Shown here piece after piece: positions 53,050 to 60,786 of a stretch of 64,000 nt of DNA. The stretch comes from Bacteroidota bacterium. GTDB taxonomy: Bacteria; Bacteroidota; Bacteroidia; Palsa-965. The stretch lies in contig VBWE01000018.1 in the NCBI GenBank assembly GCA_006218065.1, positions 28,733-92,732 on the forward strand, read 5' to 3'. Numbering within the stretch: the stretch's first letter is position 1; every line of letters begins with the position of its first letter. The position numbers and the translations under genes were made by a program. Below the pieces are notes generated by a model, which saw only the letters and a program-made list of their open reading frames with translations, searched no databases and had not been told where the DNA came from.

Positions 53050-53126
53050 ATGCCGAATGTCGAACTCCGAATGCCGAATGATGAAGTGCGATACTTAAAC
53101 ATATACACTTCGGCATTCGGTATTCG
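53050..53126. repeat. ATGCCGAATG-word palindrome (copy 9)
   Basis: Two direct ATGCCGAATG words (53049-53060 and 53071-53080) face ACTTCGGCATTCGGTATTCG (53107-53126) in inverted orientation. Confidence 0.7.
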
Positions 53127-53152
53127 CAATTGTTTTTCAAATTACAAACGAC

Positions 53153-53191
53153 TAAAAAAAATCCCGGCTGGGTACTACGCAGCCGGGATTT
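53153..53191 (-). terminator. Intrinsic terminator for the haem lipoprotein gene
   Basis: AAATCCCGGCTG (53159-53170) and CAGCCGGGATTT (53180-53191) pair perfectly; on the minus strand a T-run follows. Confidence 0.9.
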
Positions 53192-53225
53192 ACTACAAAC
53201 TTCAAATGACCTGTGCTGGCAGGCT

Positions 53226-54608
53226 TTATTCTCCCCGCTGGATCGGGAATACTTTTTTCTGTTTTCCTTCGTGGTTCTTCATCATGCGCACGCCGGAATC
53301 GGCCGACGGGTAATTTTTCGCGAACAGCCCGTCCTGGTAATCGCGCCAGGTGTAAAAATTCTGGAGCGCGCCGGACATCTGCAGGCTGAAATCGGTGGAA
53401 AGCGCTTCGCCCGGACTGAATGCTTCTCCGCATTTCAAATTCCGGAACCACTGCATCCACTGGGCAGAACCCGGGCTGTAAGGTGTTGATGAAGAGAAAT
53501 TCGGGTTGAGCGGTACGACCTGCGGCGACTGCGCAGTGCTGTGGCAACTGTAGCAGGAACTGTAATTGTAATCGAGCGGACCGTTGAGCCGGCCGTTCCA
53601 GCCGAGGTGCGTGGGCGGAAGCTCGTTCGTGTCCGGGTTGATGATCTGCTCCTTCAGGTTCGGGTTGATGTTCGTTTTATAATACGGCGCAGCGGGAAAG
53701 CTGGTCGTGGTATATGTATTCGATGTATCCATCGGATCATTGCCCCACATCACACCGACGGGAACCAGGTTATAATACGGATCGCTTTTGGCCATCTTTC
53801 CGTTGTACTGGTAATTGCCGAACACCCAGCCTGCCGGCGCACGGTCATCGCGCACCATGATGTCCATCTGCAGCAGCGTTACTTTCATGATCGCCCGGTT
53901 ATCGTACGGGTTGTTGAAAACAGGAGCCACGTAAGCATCCCACTGAACCGGGTTCACCAGCGAGGGAACCTGCGCGGGCAGGCTGTCGGCGGGTACGGAG
54001 ATGAACAGCAGCTTGAACAGCACCGTTCCGTTTTTGAAACCGCCGGCCATTTTGCTCACGTCCGGGTTGAAACGATCCTGCCACACCTGGCCGATGGTCC
54101 AGCCGCCGAGTTCGTTGTAAAAACCGACCGCCCAGGCCCCGCTGTTTGCGTACGTTTGTTCGGAGGCGAGCTGGTATTTCTTGATCCCGGCTTCACGCGT
54201 AAGACCGTGAATACCTTCGCGGCCGTTCGAGCCGTAATGCTGCCAGGGCATATGATACCAGTTGCGCGCTCTATTATTTTCCACGCGGAATTCAACAGCG
54301 CCGGTATTTCCTTCGAAGCAGTATTTCTGCACTTCGAGCAGGTATTGCTTCCAGTCTTTTTTGAAATCGATTTTGAAAAAATCCGGGAGCTTTGTCGTAT
54401 CGGGCATGGTTGCCGGGTAATCCTGCCGGAGTTTGAAAACGGGCGTGCCCGCAGGTACAGAGCCGGGCATGAAGCCGAAATCCGGGAAAGGCCGCGTTCT
54501 CAGTTCGAGCGAATCCGGGCATTCTTTCCCGGGACCGTCGGGATTGCTGCAGGAAGTAAAAGACAGCAAAACCGAAGCTGCTGCCAGGAGAAAAAAGTTT
54601 CTGGTCAT
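53226..54608 (-). CDS. Lipoprotein with single c-type haem site
   Basis: 460 aa. Lipobox SFTSC. The N-terminal ~330 residues form a Trp/Tyr-rich beta domain (ARNWYHMPWQHYGSNG, GGWTIGQVWQ) and the C-terminal part has one CYSCH haem motif near 360, then SAQWMQWFRNLKCGEAFSPGE. It resembles periplasmic mono-haem proteins found beside oxidoreductases; no recognised catalytic site otherwise. It may act as an electron-transfer or haem-sensing surface protein. A strong terminator lies downstream (53153-53191). It is divergent from the phosphorelay operon. Confidence 0.75.
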   Translation of the reverse strand: MTRNFFLLAAASVLLSFTSCSNPDGPGKECPDSLELRTRPFPDFGFMPGSVPAGTPVFKLRQDYPATMPDTTKLPDFFKIDFKKDWKQYLLEVQKYCFEGNTGAVEFRVENNRARNWYHMPWQHYGSNGREGIHGLTREAGIKKYQLASEQTYANSGAWAVGFYNELGGWTIGQVWQDRFNPDVSKMAGGFKNGTVLFKLLFISVPADSLPAQVPSLVNPVQWDAYVAPVFNNPYDNRAIMKVTLLQMDIMVRDDRAPAGWVFGNYQYNGKMAKSDPYYNLVPVGVMWGNDPMDTSNTYTTTSFPAAPYYKTNINPNLKEQIINPDTNELPPTHLGWNGRLNGPLDYNYSSCYSCHSTAQSPQVVPLNPNFSSSTPYSPGSAQWMQWFRNLKCGEAFSPGEALSTDFSLQMSGALQNFYTWRDYQDGLFAKNYPSADSGVRMMKNHEGKQKKVFPIQRGE

Positions 54609-54772
54609 AATGACGTGCTGGTTGGTGTAATTTCAAAGAACGCGAAGGACCCTCACAAAGTCCAGTGTCCGTTAATAACTTATGGGAGGGCGAACGGCTC
54701 CCTGGAAATGCTGTTGGTGCCGGCAACCGGTTAATACTTTCACATATCCGCCATCTGCATCGGTTGAAAGGC

Positions 54773-54780
54773 TAATTTTA
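54773..54780 (+). promoter_or_regulatory. Near-consensus -7 element (TAATTTTA) for the phosphorelay operon
   Basis: TAATTTTA differs from TAnnTTTG at the last base. It lies 23 nt before ATG 54804. Confidence 0.35.
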
Positions 54781-54803
54781 CCTGTTTCAACGTTGTTATC
54801 ACT

Positions 54804-55955
54804 ATGCAGGAAGAAATCACACTTGCCGCACTTTTCGATTACGCCACCGAAGGCATGCTCGTTACCAACAGCAAAGGAATTATTCTGCGCATCAACCCCG
54901 CCGCAGAAAAAATGTTCGGTTATGAAAAAGGAGAGCTGGACAAAAAACCGGTGGAATGGCTTATCCCGATGGGCACGCGCGACAGGCATACCAAGCACCG
55001 CGACGGGTTTTCGAAACAGCCGCATCCCCGCAGCATGGGCATGGGCATGGACCTTTTCGCCATGCGGAAAGACGGCAGCGAATTTCCCGTGGAGGTGAGC
55101 CTCAGTCCCTTTAATGTAAATGACCATCAGTACATCATCGCTTTTATCATCGATATCACGATCCGGAAACAGCAGCAGGATGCCATCCGCGCCCAGAAAG
55201 AAAAGCTCGAGAATTATTCCGAAAACCTGAAAGCCTCGAACGAGGAGCTTCAGAATTTTGCATACATCTCCTCGCACGATCTGCAGGAACCGCTGCGGAA
55301 AATCCGTGCGTTCGGCGACCGGCTGAAAATGATGGAGTATGAAAAGATGGGCGACCAGGGAAAAGATTACCTGGACCGGATGCTGAATGCGGCCATGCGC
55401 ATGCAGATCCTGATCAGCGACCTGCTGGCTTTTTCGCGGCTGACCACGCGCGCCCGGGCTTTCCAGCCGGTGAATCTCGACCGGGTGCTTTCCGAAGTGC
55501 TGATCGATATGGAAGTCAGCATCGAGAAATCGGGCGCCATCATCAGCCGGCAGCCGCTCCCGGAAATAGATGCGGAACCCACCCAGATGCGCCAGTTGTT
55601 CCAGAACCTGGTATCCAATGCGATCAAATTCAGGCGTGAAGGAGAAGCACCGAAAATCGACATCAGCTGGAGGAAACGGGTCGACGAATACGGTAACGAA
55701 CTGGCCGAGATTCGCGTTGCGGACAACGGCATCGGGTTCGAAGAGAAGTATAACGATCGTATTTTCAATATTTTCCAGCGGCTCGACGGGCAGAAATTCG
55801 AAGGATCGGGTATCGGGCTGGCCATCTGCCGGAAGATCGCCATCCGCCACGGAGGCAATATTTACGCAGAAAGCGCCATCGGGAAAGGATCGGTTTTCAT
55901 CATAACATTAAAAGTAAAGCAGCCCATCCCCAATTCCCCCGAGCATACTGAATAA
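54804..55955 (+). CDS. PAS-domain histidine kinase (cytoplasmic)
   Basis: 383 aa. PAS domain ~5-125 (ATEGMLVTNSKGIILRINPAA, FAMRKDGSEFPVEVSLSPF), then a coiled linker, HisKA box with phospho-acceptor H158 in SSHDLQEPLRKI, and HATPase boxes NLVSNAIKF near 268, DNGIGF near 310 and GSGIGLAI near 334. No membrane helix, so the signal is internal (redox, ligand or another protein). It is the first gene of a four-gene phosphorelay cluster reading in the same direction. Confidence 0.88.
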   Translation: MQEEITLAALFDYATEGMLVTNSKGIILRINPAAEKMFGYEKGELDKKPVEWLIPMGTRDRHTKHRDGFSKQPHPRSMGMGMDLFAMRKDGSEFPVEVSLSPFNVNDHQYIIAFIIDITIRKQQQDAIRAQKEKLENYSENLKASNEELQNFAYISSHDLQEPLRKIRAFGDRLKMMEYEKMGDQGKDYLDRMLNAAMRMQILISDLLAFSRLTTRARAFQPVNLDRVLSEVLIDMEVSIEKSGAIISRQPLPEIDAEPTQMRQLFQNLVSNAIKFRREGEAPKIDISWRKRVDEYGNELAEIRVADNGIGFEEKYNDRIFNIFQRLDGQKFEGSGIGLAICRKIAIRHGGNIYAESAIGKGSVFIITLKVKQPIPNSPEHTE

Positions 55956-56020
55956 TTTCATAAATTGCCTTCGAGACCGGAAAGAAGACAATTAACACGT
56001 AAACATTAAATTACGCTGCC

Positions 56021-56452
56021 ATGTCGATTTCTAAAATTAAATTGGAAATTCTTATTGCCGACGATGATGCGGAAGACCGCATGCTCATTACCGATGCTTT
56101 GCGCGAAAGCAAGTACAAGGACCAGATTTCCCAGGTGGAAAACGGGGAAGAACTGATCCACTTTCTGAACGGGAAAAGCAACCGCAGGCCCGACCTGATT
56201 TTGCTTGATCTGAACATGCCGAAAAAAGACGGCCGCGAAGCACTCAAAGAAATCAAAAGCGACAAACGCCTGAAAAATATCCCGGTGGTGGTGCTCACCA
56301 CATCCGGCTCGGACGATGATATTGAAAAAACGTACAGCCTGGGCGTCAACTCTTACATCACCAAACCTGCCGGCTTTCATGATATGGTAGACATCATGAA
56401 CACGGTATGCCACTACTGGTTCAAGATATCGGAATTGCCGCAGAATGGCTGA
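56021..56452 (+). CDS. Single-domain response regulator (Rcp1-like)
   Basis: 143 aa, receiver only. Acidic pocket DDD at 14-16, phospho-acceptor D63 in LLDLNMPKKDG, threonine in VVLTTSGSDDD and lysine in YITKPAG. The long loop after D63 resembles Rcp1-type regulators that pair with PAS kinases. It has no output domain and probably relays phosphate to the next gene's REC-kinase, with which it overlaps by 8 bp. Confidence 0.85.
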   Translation: MSISKIKLEILIADDDAEDRMLITDALRESKYKDQISQVENGEELIHFLNGKSNRRPDLILLDLNMPKKDGREALKEIKSDKRLKNIPVVVLTTSGSDDDIEKTYSLGVNSYITKPAGFHDMVDIMNTVCHYWFKISELPQNG

Positions 56453-57659
56453 GCGTATACCGGATACATTGTACATACTGATGATCGACGATGATGAGGA
56501 AGATTATATCATCACCGCCGATATCATGAAAAGCCTGGGACGGCAACGTTATGTCGTGGACTGGGAACCCTCTTTTTCCAAAGCGCTTGAGAATATATCC
56601 CAGGATAGTCATGATGTTTACCTGGTGGATTACCGGCTGGGCGCGGAAAACGGGCTCGAGCTGATTAGCCAGGCCATACTGAACGGATCCACGTCACCTT
56701 TTATCCTGCTCACCGGGCAGGACGACGAAGAGGTGGATGCTATGGCGCTCAGGGCCGGCGCTTCGGATTACCTGGTGAAAGACGGGCTGAACAGGGCGAT
56801 GCTCGAACGCTCCATCCGCTACAGCCTTGCGCAGGCCAAAGCCCTGGATGAAATCAGCCAGCTCAACGCTTCGCTGGAAAAGAAAGTACAGGACCGTACC
56901 ATGGTACTGGAAGAAGCCCTCCACGAACTGGAAAAATCAAAAGAAGAACTCAACAAAGCCCTGTCGAAAGAGCGGGAACTGAACGAAATGAAATCGCGTT
57001 TCGTATCCATGGCCTCGCATGAATTCCGCACGCCGCTGGCTACCATATTGTCGTCGTTGAGCCTGGTAAGCCGTTACATTGAACAGGGACAGGAGGAACA
57101 ACGCAATAAGCATATCGGGCGGATCAAATCATCGGTATCGAACATGACCGATATCCTGAATGATTTTCTTTCCGTGAGCAAACTCGAAGAAGGCCGGGTG
57201 GAATGCAAACCCGAAACTACGGACATCACAGCATTTATTTCGGATGTCGTGCAGGCTATGAAAATAAACGCAAGCGAAGACCAGGAGATTATTTACAAAC
57301 ACAGTGGGCCGGAGAAAGAAATCTTTATAGATCCGATGCTGCTGAAAAACGTCCTGTTCAACCTGGTATCGAATGCGATCAAGTTTACCGTTTCCGGGGG
57401 AACGATTCGCATAACGAGCAAAACCGGGAACCGCAGGCTTGAGATTACAGTCGCCGACCAGGGCATCGGTATTTCACAGGAAGACCAGGCACATTTATTT
57501 GAACGTTTTTTCCGCGGCGGAAACGTAACACATATCCAGGGAACCGGGCTCGGACTAAGCATTGTAGCCCGGTATGTCGAGCTGATGAACGGCAAGATCC
57601 GCTTTGAAAGCGAATTGAATAAAGGGACTACATTTATACTTAATTTCGCTCTTCCATGA
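56445..57659 (+). CDS. REC-histidine kinase hybrid
   Basis: 404 aa. N-terminal receiver (~8-125) with D62 in YLVDYRLGAENG, then a coiled-coil (~130-185; LEKKVQDRTMVLEEAL), HisKA with H192 in ASHEFRTPL, and HATPase boxes NLVSNAIKF and GTGLGLSI. A phosphorylated receiver probably controls the kinase. It overlaps the upstream single-domain regulator by 8 bp and the downstream REC-Crp regulator by 4 bp (ATGA), marking it as the middle step in a relay. Confidence 0.88.
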   Translation: MAERIPDTLYILMIDDDEEDYIITADIMKSLGRQRYVVDWEPSFSKALENISQDSHDVYLVDYRLGAENGLELISQAILNGSTSPFILLTGQDDEEVDAMALRAGASDYLVKDGLNRAMLERSIRYSLAQAKALDEISQLNASLEKKVQDRTMVLEEALHELEKSKEELNKALSKERELNEMKSRFVSMASHEFRTPLATILSSLSLVSRYIEQGQEEQRNKHIGRIKSSVSNMTDILNDFLSVSKLEEGRVECKPETTDITAFISDVVQAMKINASEDQEIIYKHSGPEKEIFIDPMLLKNVLFNLVSNAIKFTVSGGTIRITSKTGNRRLEITVADQGIGISQEDQAHLFERFFRGGNVTHIQGTGLGLSIVARYVELMNGKIRFESELNKGTTFILNFALP

Positions 57660-58714
57660 CAAAGATTCTCCTGATCGAAGACAACCCGGAAATGCGCGAG
57701 AACACTTCCGAAATACTCGCCCTTGCGGGTTATGATGTTAAAACAGCGCCCAACGGTAAAGCCGGTGTGGAACTTGCGCAGCAGGAAACGCCCGATATCA
57801 TCATCTGCGACATCATGATGCCCATGCTCGACGGTTACGGCGTTTTGCACCTGCTCGGGAAAAAACCGGAAACAGCCGGCATCCCGTTTATTTTCCTGAC
57901 AGCCAAAGCCGAACGGAACGATTTCCGGAAAGGCATGGAAATGGGCGCGGACGATTACCTGACCAAGCCTTTCGAAGAAAGCGAACTGCTGAACGCTATT
58001 TCCAGCCGCCTGAAAAAGGCCGAAATGTTCAACCGGAATTATCCGCGTACGCTCGACGGTGTGCACCAGTTCATCCAGAATGCCCGCGGCCTCGACGATC
58101 TGAAGAAACTGCAGGAAAAACACGATGTCATTCCCGTTCCGAAAAAAAATACCGTTTACCACGAAGGCGCTTACCCGAAAGGCGTTTATTTCCTGGTAAA
58201 AGGAAAAATCAAAGGGTTCAAATCAAGTGAGATCGGGAAAGAATATATCACCAGCCTGTACAAAGAAGGCGACTTTTTCGGCTATACCGCCCTGCTCGAA
58301 GAAACCACGTACACCGATAGCGCCGAAGCGCTGGAACCCAGCGAAGTCTGCCTGATTCCCAAAGACGACTTCTTCTCGCTTCTCCACGGCAACAACAATG
58401 TATCACAGGCTTTTATCCGCCTGCTTTCGAACGAGCTGGCCGAAAAAGAAGAACAGTTGGTCCGCCTGGCCTACAATACCGTGCGGCTCCGCGTTTCCGA
58501 AGCGCTGGTTAAACTTGCCGAACGATACAGCGACAGCAACCAGAAAGATTTTTCCATGAATATCTCGCGCGAAAACCTCGCGGGAATCGTCGGCACCTCC
58601 ACGGAAACCGTTATCCGTACCCTGAGTGATTTCAAAGACGAAAAACTGGTGGACATGAAAGGAAGCACGATCACCATCCTCGACCTGGAACGGCTGAAAA
58701 AGCTGAAATATTGA
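57656..58714 (+). CDS. REC-cNMP-HTH (Crp/Fnr-type) response regulator
   Basis: 352 aa. Receiver ~1-125 with D52 in ICDIMMPMLDGYG and K in DDYLTKPFEE; a cyclic-nucleotide-binding domain ~145-260 (VYHEGAYPKGVYFLVKGKIKGF, EGDFFGYTALLEETTYTDSAEAL); and a Crp-type HTH ~295-345 (SRENLAGIVGTSTETVIRTLSDF). It receives phosphate from the kinase genes just upstream, and the Crp domain could add a second ligand input or act as a dimerisation fold only. It is the output of the operon; targets unknown. Confidence 0.9.
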   Translation: MTKILLIEDNPEMRENTSEILALAGYDVKTAPNGKAGVELAQQETPDIIICDIMMPMLDGYGVLHLLGKKPETAGIPFIFLTAKAERNDFRKGMEMGADDYLTKPFEESELLNAISSRLKKAEMFNRNYPRTLDGVHQFIQNARGLDDLKKLQEKHDVIPVPKKNTVYHEGAYPKGVYFLVKGKIKGFKSSEIGKEYITSLYKEGDFFGYTALLEETTYTDSAEALEPSEVCLIPKDDFFSLLHGNNNVSQAFIRLLSNELAEKEEQLVRLAYNTVRLRVSEALVKLAERYSDSNQKDFSMNISRENLAGIVGTSTETVIRTLSDFKDEKLVDMKGSTITILDLERLKKLKY

Positions 58715-58801
58715 GCGGGTCTCGTTTCCGTTTCAGCTCTTTTATGATTATAATCAGCCCTGCGGCTGAATAGCATCATTCCTGTACTCTGCTTCCGGGT
58801 T

Positions 58802-58809
58802 TATTTTTG
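58802..58809 (+). promoter_or_regulatory. -7 element (TATTTTTG) for the gene at 58843
   Basis: Exact TAnnTTTG match, 33 nt before ATG 58843. Confidence 0.5.
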
Positions 58810-58842
58810 CTGTGTGGATAGAAAGACCCCGCACAAAATAAA

Positions 58843-59211
58843 ATGAGCCTGAGAATAGAAAAAGAATGGAAAATAGCAGACGTCAAAAAAAATTTTAGCT
58901 CTGCTTTCCCGTTCTTACGTATTGAAATACTCCGGCCTGCTGAAGACCGGGGGACAGAAAATGAATCGACCATGTTTCCTTTGAGTGAGCACCTCACCCT
59001 GGCCCAGGTCCGCGATGCTTTTGAGGAAGAACAGGTGCATATTCATCCTGCCATGCGTGTTTCTGAACTCGCCGATGCATTTGCCCGGGTTTTCGGACTG
59101 AAAGCCAAAGTACTCCGCAAAGCAGGCAAACACTGGCTCGAGACCAACAAAACCGATCACTGGACACTGAGCAAGCAGAACCAGGAAGGTGAAAGCCTGA
59201 GCGGGAAATGA
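58843..59211 (+). CDS. Conserved hypothetical cytoplasmic protein
   Basis: 122 aa. It starts SLRIEKEWKIADVKKNFS and ends TLSKQNQEGESLSGK, with conserved-looking blocks FPLSEHLTLAQVRDAF and MRVSELADAFARVFGLKAKVLRK. Alpha/beta, no signal or membrane segment. I cannot place the family; the basic GLKAKVLRKAGKHWLET patch could bind nucleic acid, but this is a guess. It has its own promoter (58802). Confidence 0.55.
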   Translation: MSLRIEKEWKIADVKKNFSSAFPFLRIEILRPAEDRGTENESTMFPLSEHLTLAQVRDAFEEEQVHIHPAMRVSELADAFARVFGLKAKVLRKAGKHWLETNKTDHWTLSKQNQEGESLSGK

Positions 59212-59300
59212 TTCCAGGCACCTGCTGTATTTTTCTTCCCTGGCAGATCGCTTTATCTTTACATGATTTCTGCAGCAACGACGCTGCAGGGGTTCTGCAC

Positions 59301-59993
59301 ATGAAAAAAGCGATCATCGATAAAACGGCTTTCCATTTTCTGAAAAAAATCCGGGACAATAACAACCGCGACTGGTTCAACGCGCATAAAGCGGAATATA
59401 CGGCCGCTTATGAAAGCATGATCGTTTTCGCCGATGCGCTGCTCGAAAAAATGCAGGCACATGACCGGATCGAAACGCCTTCGGGCAAAAAAAGCCTTTT
59501 CCGCATTTACCGCGACGTGCGTTTTTCAAAAGACAAAACGCCTTACCAGACTTGCTGGCACGGTCATTTCAGCCGGGCCACGAAAAAACTGCGCGGCGGT
59601 TATTACTATCACATCCAGCCGGGCAATACGTACGTGGGTGGCGGGTTCTGGGGACCGAACGCGGAAGACCTGAAACGCATCCGCCAGGATATCGATTACA
59701 ATCACACGGACTGGCGTAAAATGCTGGCGAATAAAAAAATCAAAAACACTTTCGGCGCGCTGGCTGGCGAAAAACTGAAAACCGCCCCGCAGGGATATTT
59801 GCAGGACCACCCGGCGATCGACCTGCTGCGGCATAAACAGTTCGTCCTCACACACCGCTTTACGGATAAAGAAGTACTGAGCGCAGATTTCCTGAAAAAT
59901 CTGAATGAGACGATGAAGAATTTCCGTCCCTTCTTCGATTATATGAGCGAGGTGCTGACTACGGATGCGAATGGGATTTCGCTGGTGGATTGA
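59301..59993 (+). CDS. DUF2461-family protein
   Basis: 230 aa from ATG 59301. The family signature is clear: NRDWFNAHKAEYTAAYE near the N-terminus, SLFRIYRDVRFSKDKTPY and YYYHIQPGNTYVGGGFW. It is a widespread cytoplasmic protein whose biochemical role is not established; TIGR02453-like annotations give no function. It is convergent with the DUF4259 gene across a small hairpin. Confidence 0.9.
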   Translation: MKKAIIDKTAFHFLKKIRDNNNRDWFNAHKAEYTAAYESMIVFADALLEKMQAHDRIETPSGKKSLFRIYRDVRFSKDKTPYQTCWHGHFSRATKKLRGGYYYHIQPGNTYVGGGFWGPNAEDLKRIRQDIDYNHTDWRKMLANKKIKNTFGALAGEKLKTAPQGYLQDHPAIDLLRHKQFVLTHRFTDKEVLSADFLKNLNETMKNFRPFFDYMSEVLTTDANGISLVD

Positions 59994-59999
59994 AATGTC

Positions 60000-60035
60000 G
60001 CAGGTTTCTTATCGTTCGATAACCAGTTTACCTGC
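60000..60035. terminator. Nested hairpin between convergent genes
   Basis: Outer arms GCAGGT and ACCTGC, inner arms TTATCG and CGATAA around a TT loop. It lacks a T-run, so it is a possible weak two-way stop. Confidence 0.5.
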
Positions 60036-60038
60036 TTC

Positions 60039-60443
60039 TCAATTCAGTCTTTCAATAAGCCCTGTAATATGCCCCTTCCACTCCGGGTAATCTTCTTCGT
60101 TCTCGCTCCACAATTCGTTGAGTTCCGAATCTTCGGCGACCAGTTTTTTCAAGGCCTGGACTGCGAGCGGTTTTAATCCGTCGAGTGACTTTCCGCGATT
60201 AGCTTCCAGCCACCCGGGCAATTCTTCGGATACGCTGTCCAGCTCGGTTCCGTTCAGCAAGTTGTCCAGCAGCGCAGCAGCGACAATCACTTCTGCACCT
60301 TCGTCATATTCGAGGTATTCAGAATCAATTCCATTTTGGAAATACGTTCCGAAGCTTTCTGCGGAAATATTATCCCGGAGAATATTTTCAAGAAAGTCAC
60401 AATGCGTATCGTCGTCAAAAAATCCGGTTCCCCAGGCTCCCAT
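60039..60443 (-). CDS. DUF4259-family protein
   Basis: 134 aa from ATG 60443, beginning MGAWGTGFFDDDTHCDFL, the family's typical start. Acidic and helical (LPGWLEANRGKSLDGLKPLA). Function unknown; such proteins are often encoded near toxin or phage-defence genes elsewhere, but no such gene is near here. A longer in-frame ATG at 60497 lies 7 nt after the -7 box TAACTTTG and would add MTSKKSLPKKQYETNHNT; the family N-terminus argues for 60443. Confidence 0.8.
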   Translation of the reverse strand: MGAWGTGFFDDDTHCDFLENILRDNISAESFGTYFQNGIDSEYLEYDEGAEVIVAAALLDNLLNGTELDSVSEELPGWLEANRGKSLDGLKPLAVQALKKLVAEDSELNELWSENEEDYPEWKGHITGLIERLN

Positions 60444-60504
60444 AGTGTTATGATTTGTTTCGTACTGTTTCTTTGGCAATGATTTCTTTGAGGTCATTGC
60501 TATT

Positions 60505-60512
60505 CAAAGTTA
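60505..60512 (-). promoter_or_regulatory. -7 element (TAACTTTG) for the DUF4259 gene
   Basis: Exact TAnnTTTG match on the minus strand; 7 nt from the upstream ATG 60497. The 343-bp gap 60444-60786 is AT-rich and holds no gene; it should contain this promoter and the one for the surface protein at 60787, for which no clear -7 was found. Confidence 0.5.
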
Positions 60513-60786
60513 ACTGATAAAATCAATACTCTTCTCGCAAAAAAACGCGCCAAATTTTTCACCAGCGAATCAATCGATAAAGCAAATTGAAACTCAAAAA
60601 TACAGCATGCAAGACAATTTGAAGACGGGCATGCAGTCCTATATACCTGATGTTACCTTTTTTATTTAATCTTTTTGTACTTACCATTTAAAAAGCGATA
60701 TTACACAAGCAAAAGGTAGCCAGAGATAACTGCATTTTGGATTAATAACCATTTTATTTCAACCCTTTTTTAAAAACTACACGCTC

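Noticed and set aside
53541..54734. 397-aa open frame on the plus strand opposite the haem lipoprotein
   Set aside because: The minus frame has a lipobox, CYSCH motif and a following terminator; the plus frame has none.
58753..58772. TCAGCCCTGCGGCTGA hairpin after the phosphorelay operon as a terminator
   Set aside because: A 6-bp stem with no T-run; too weak to claim.
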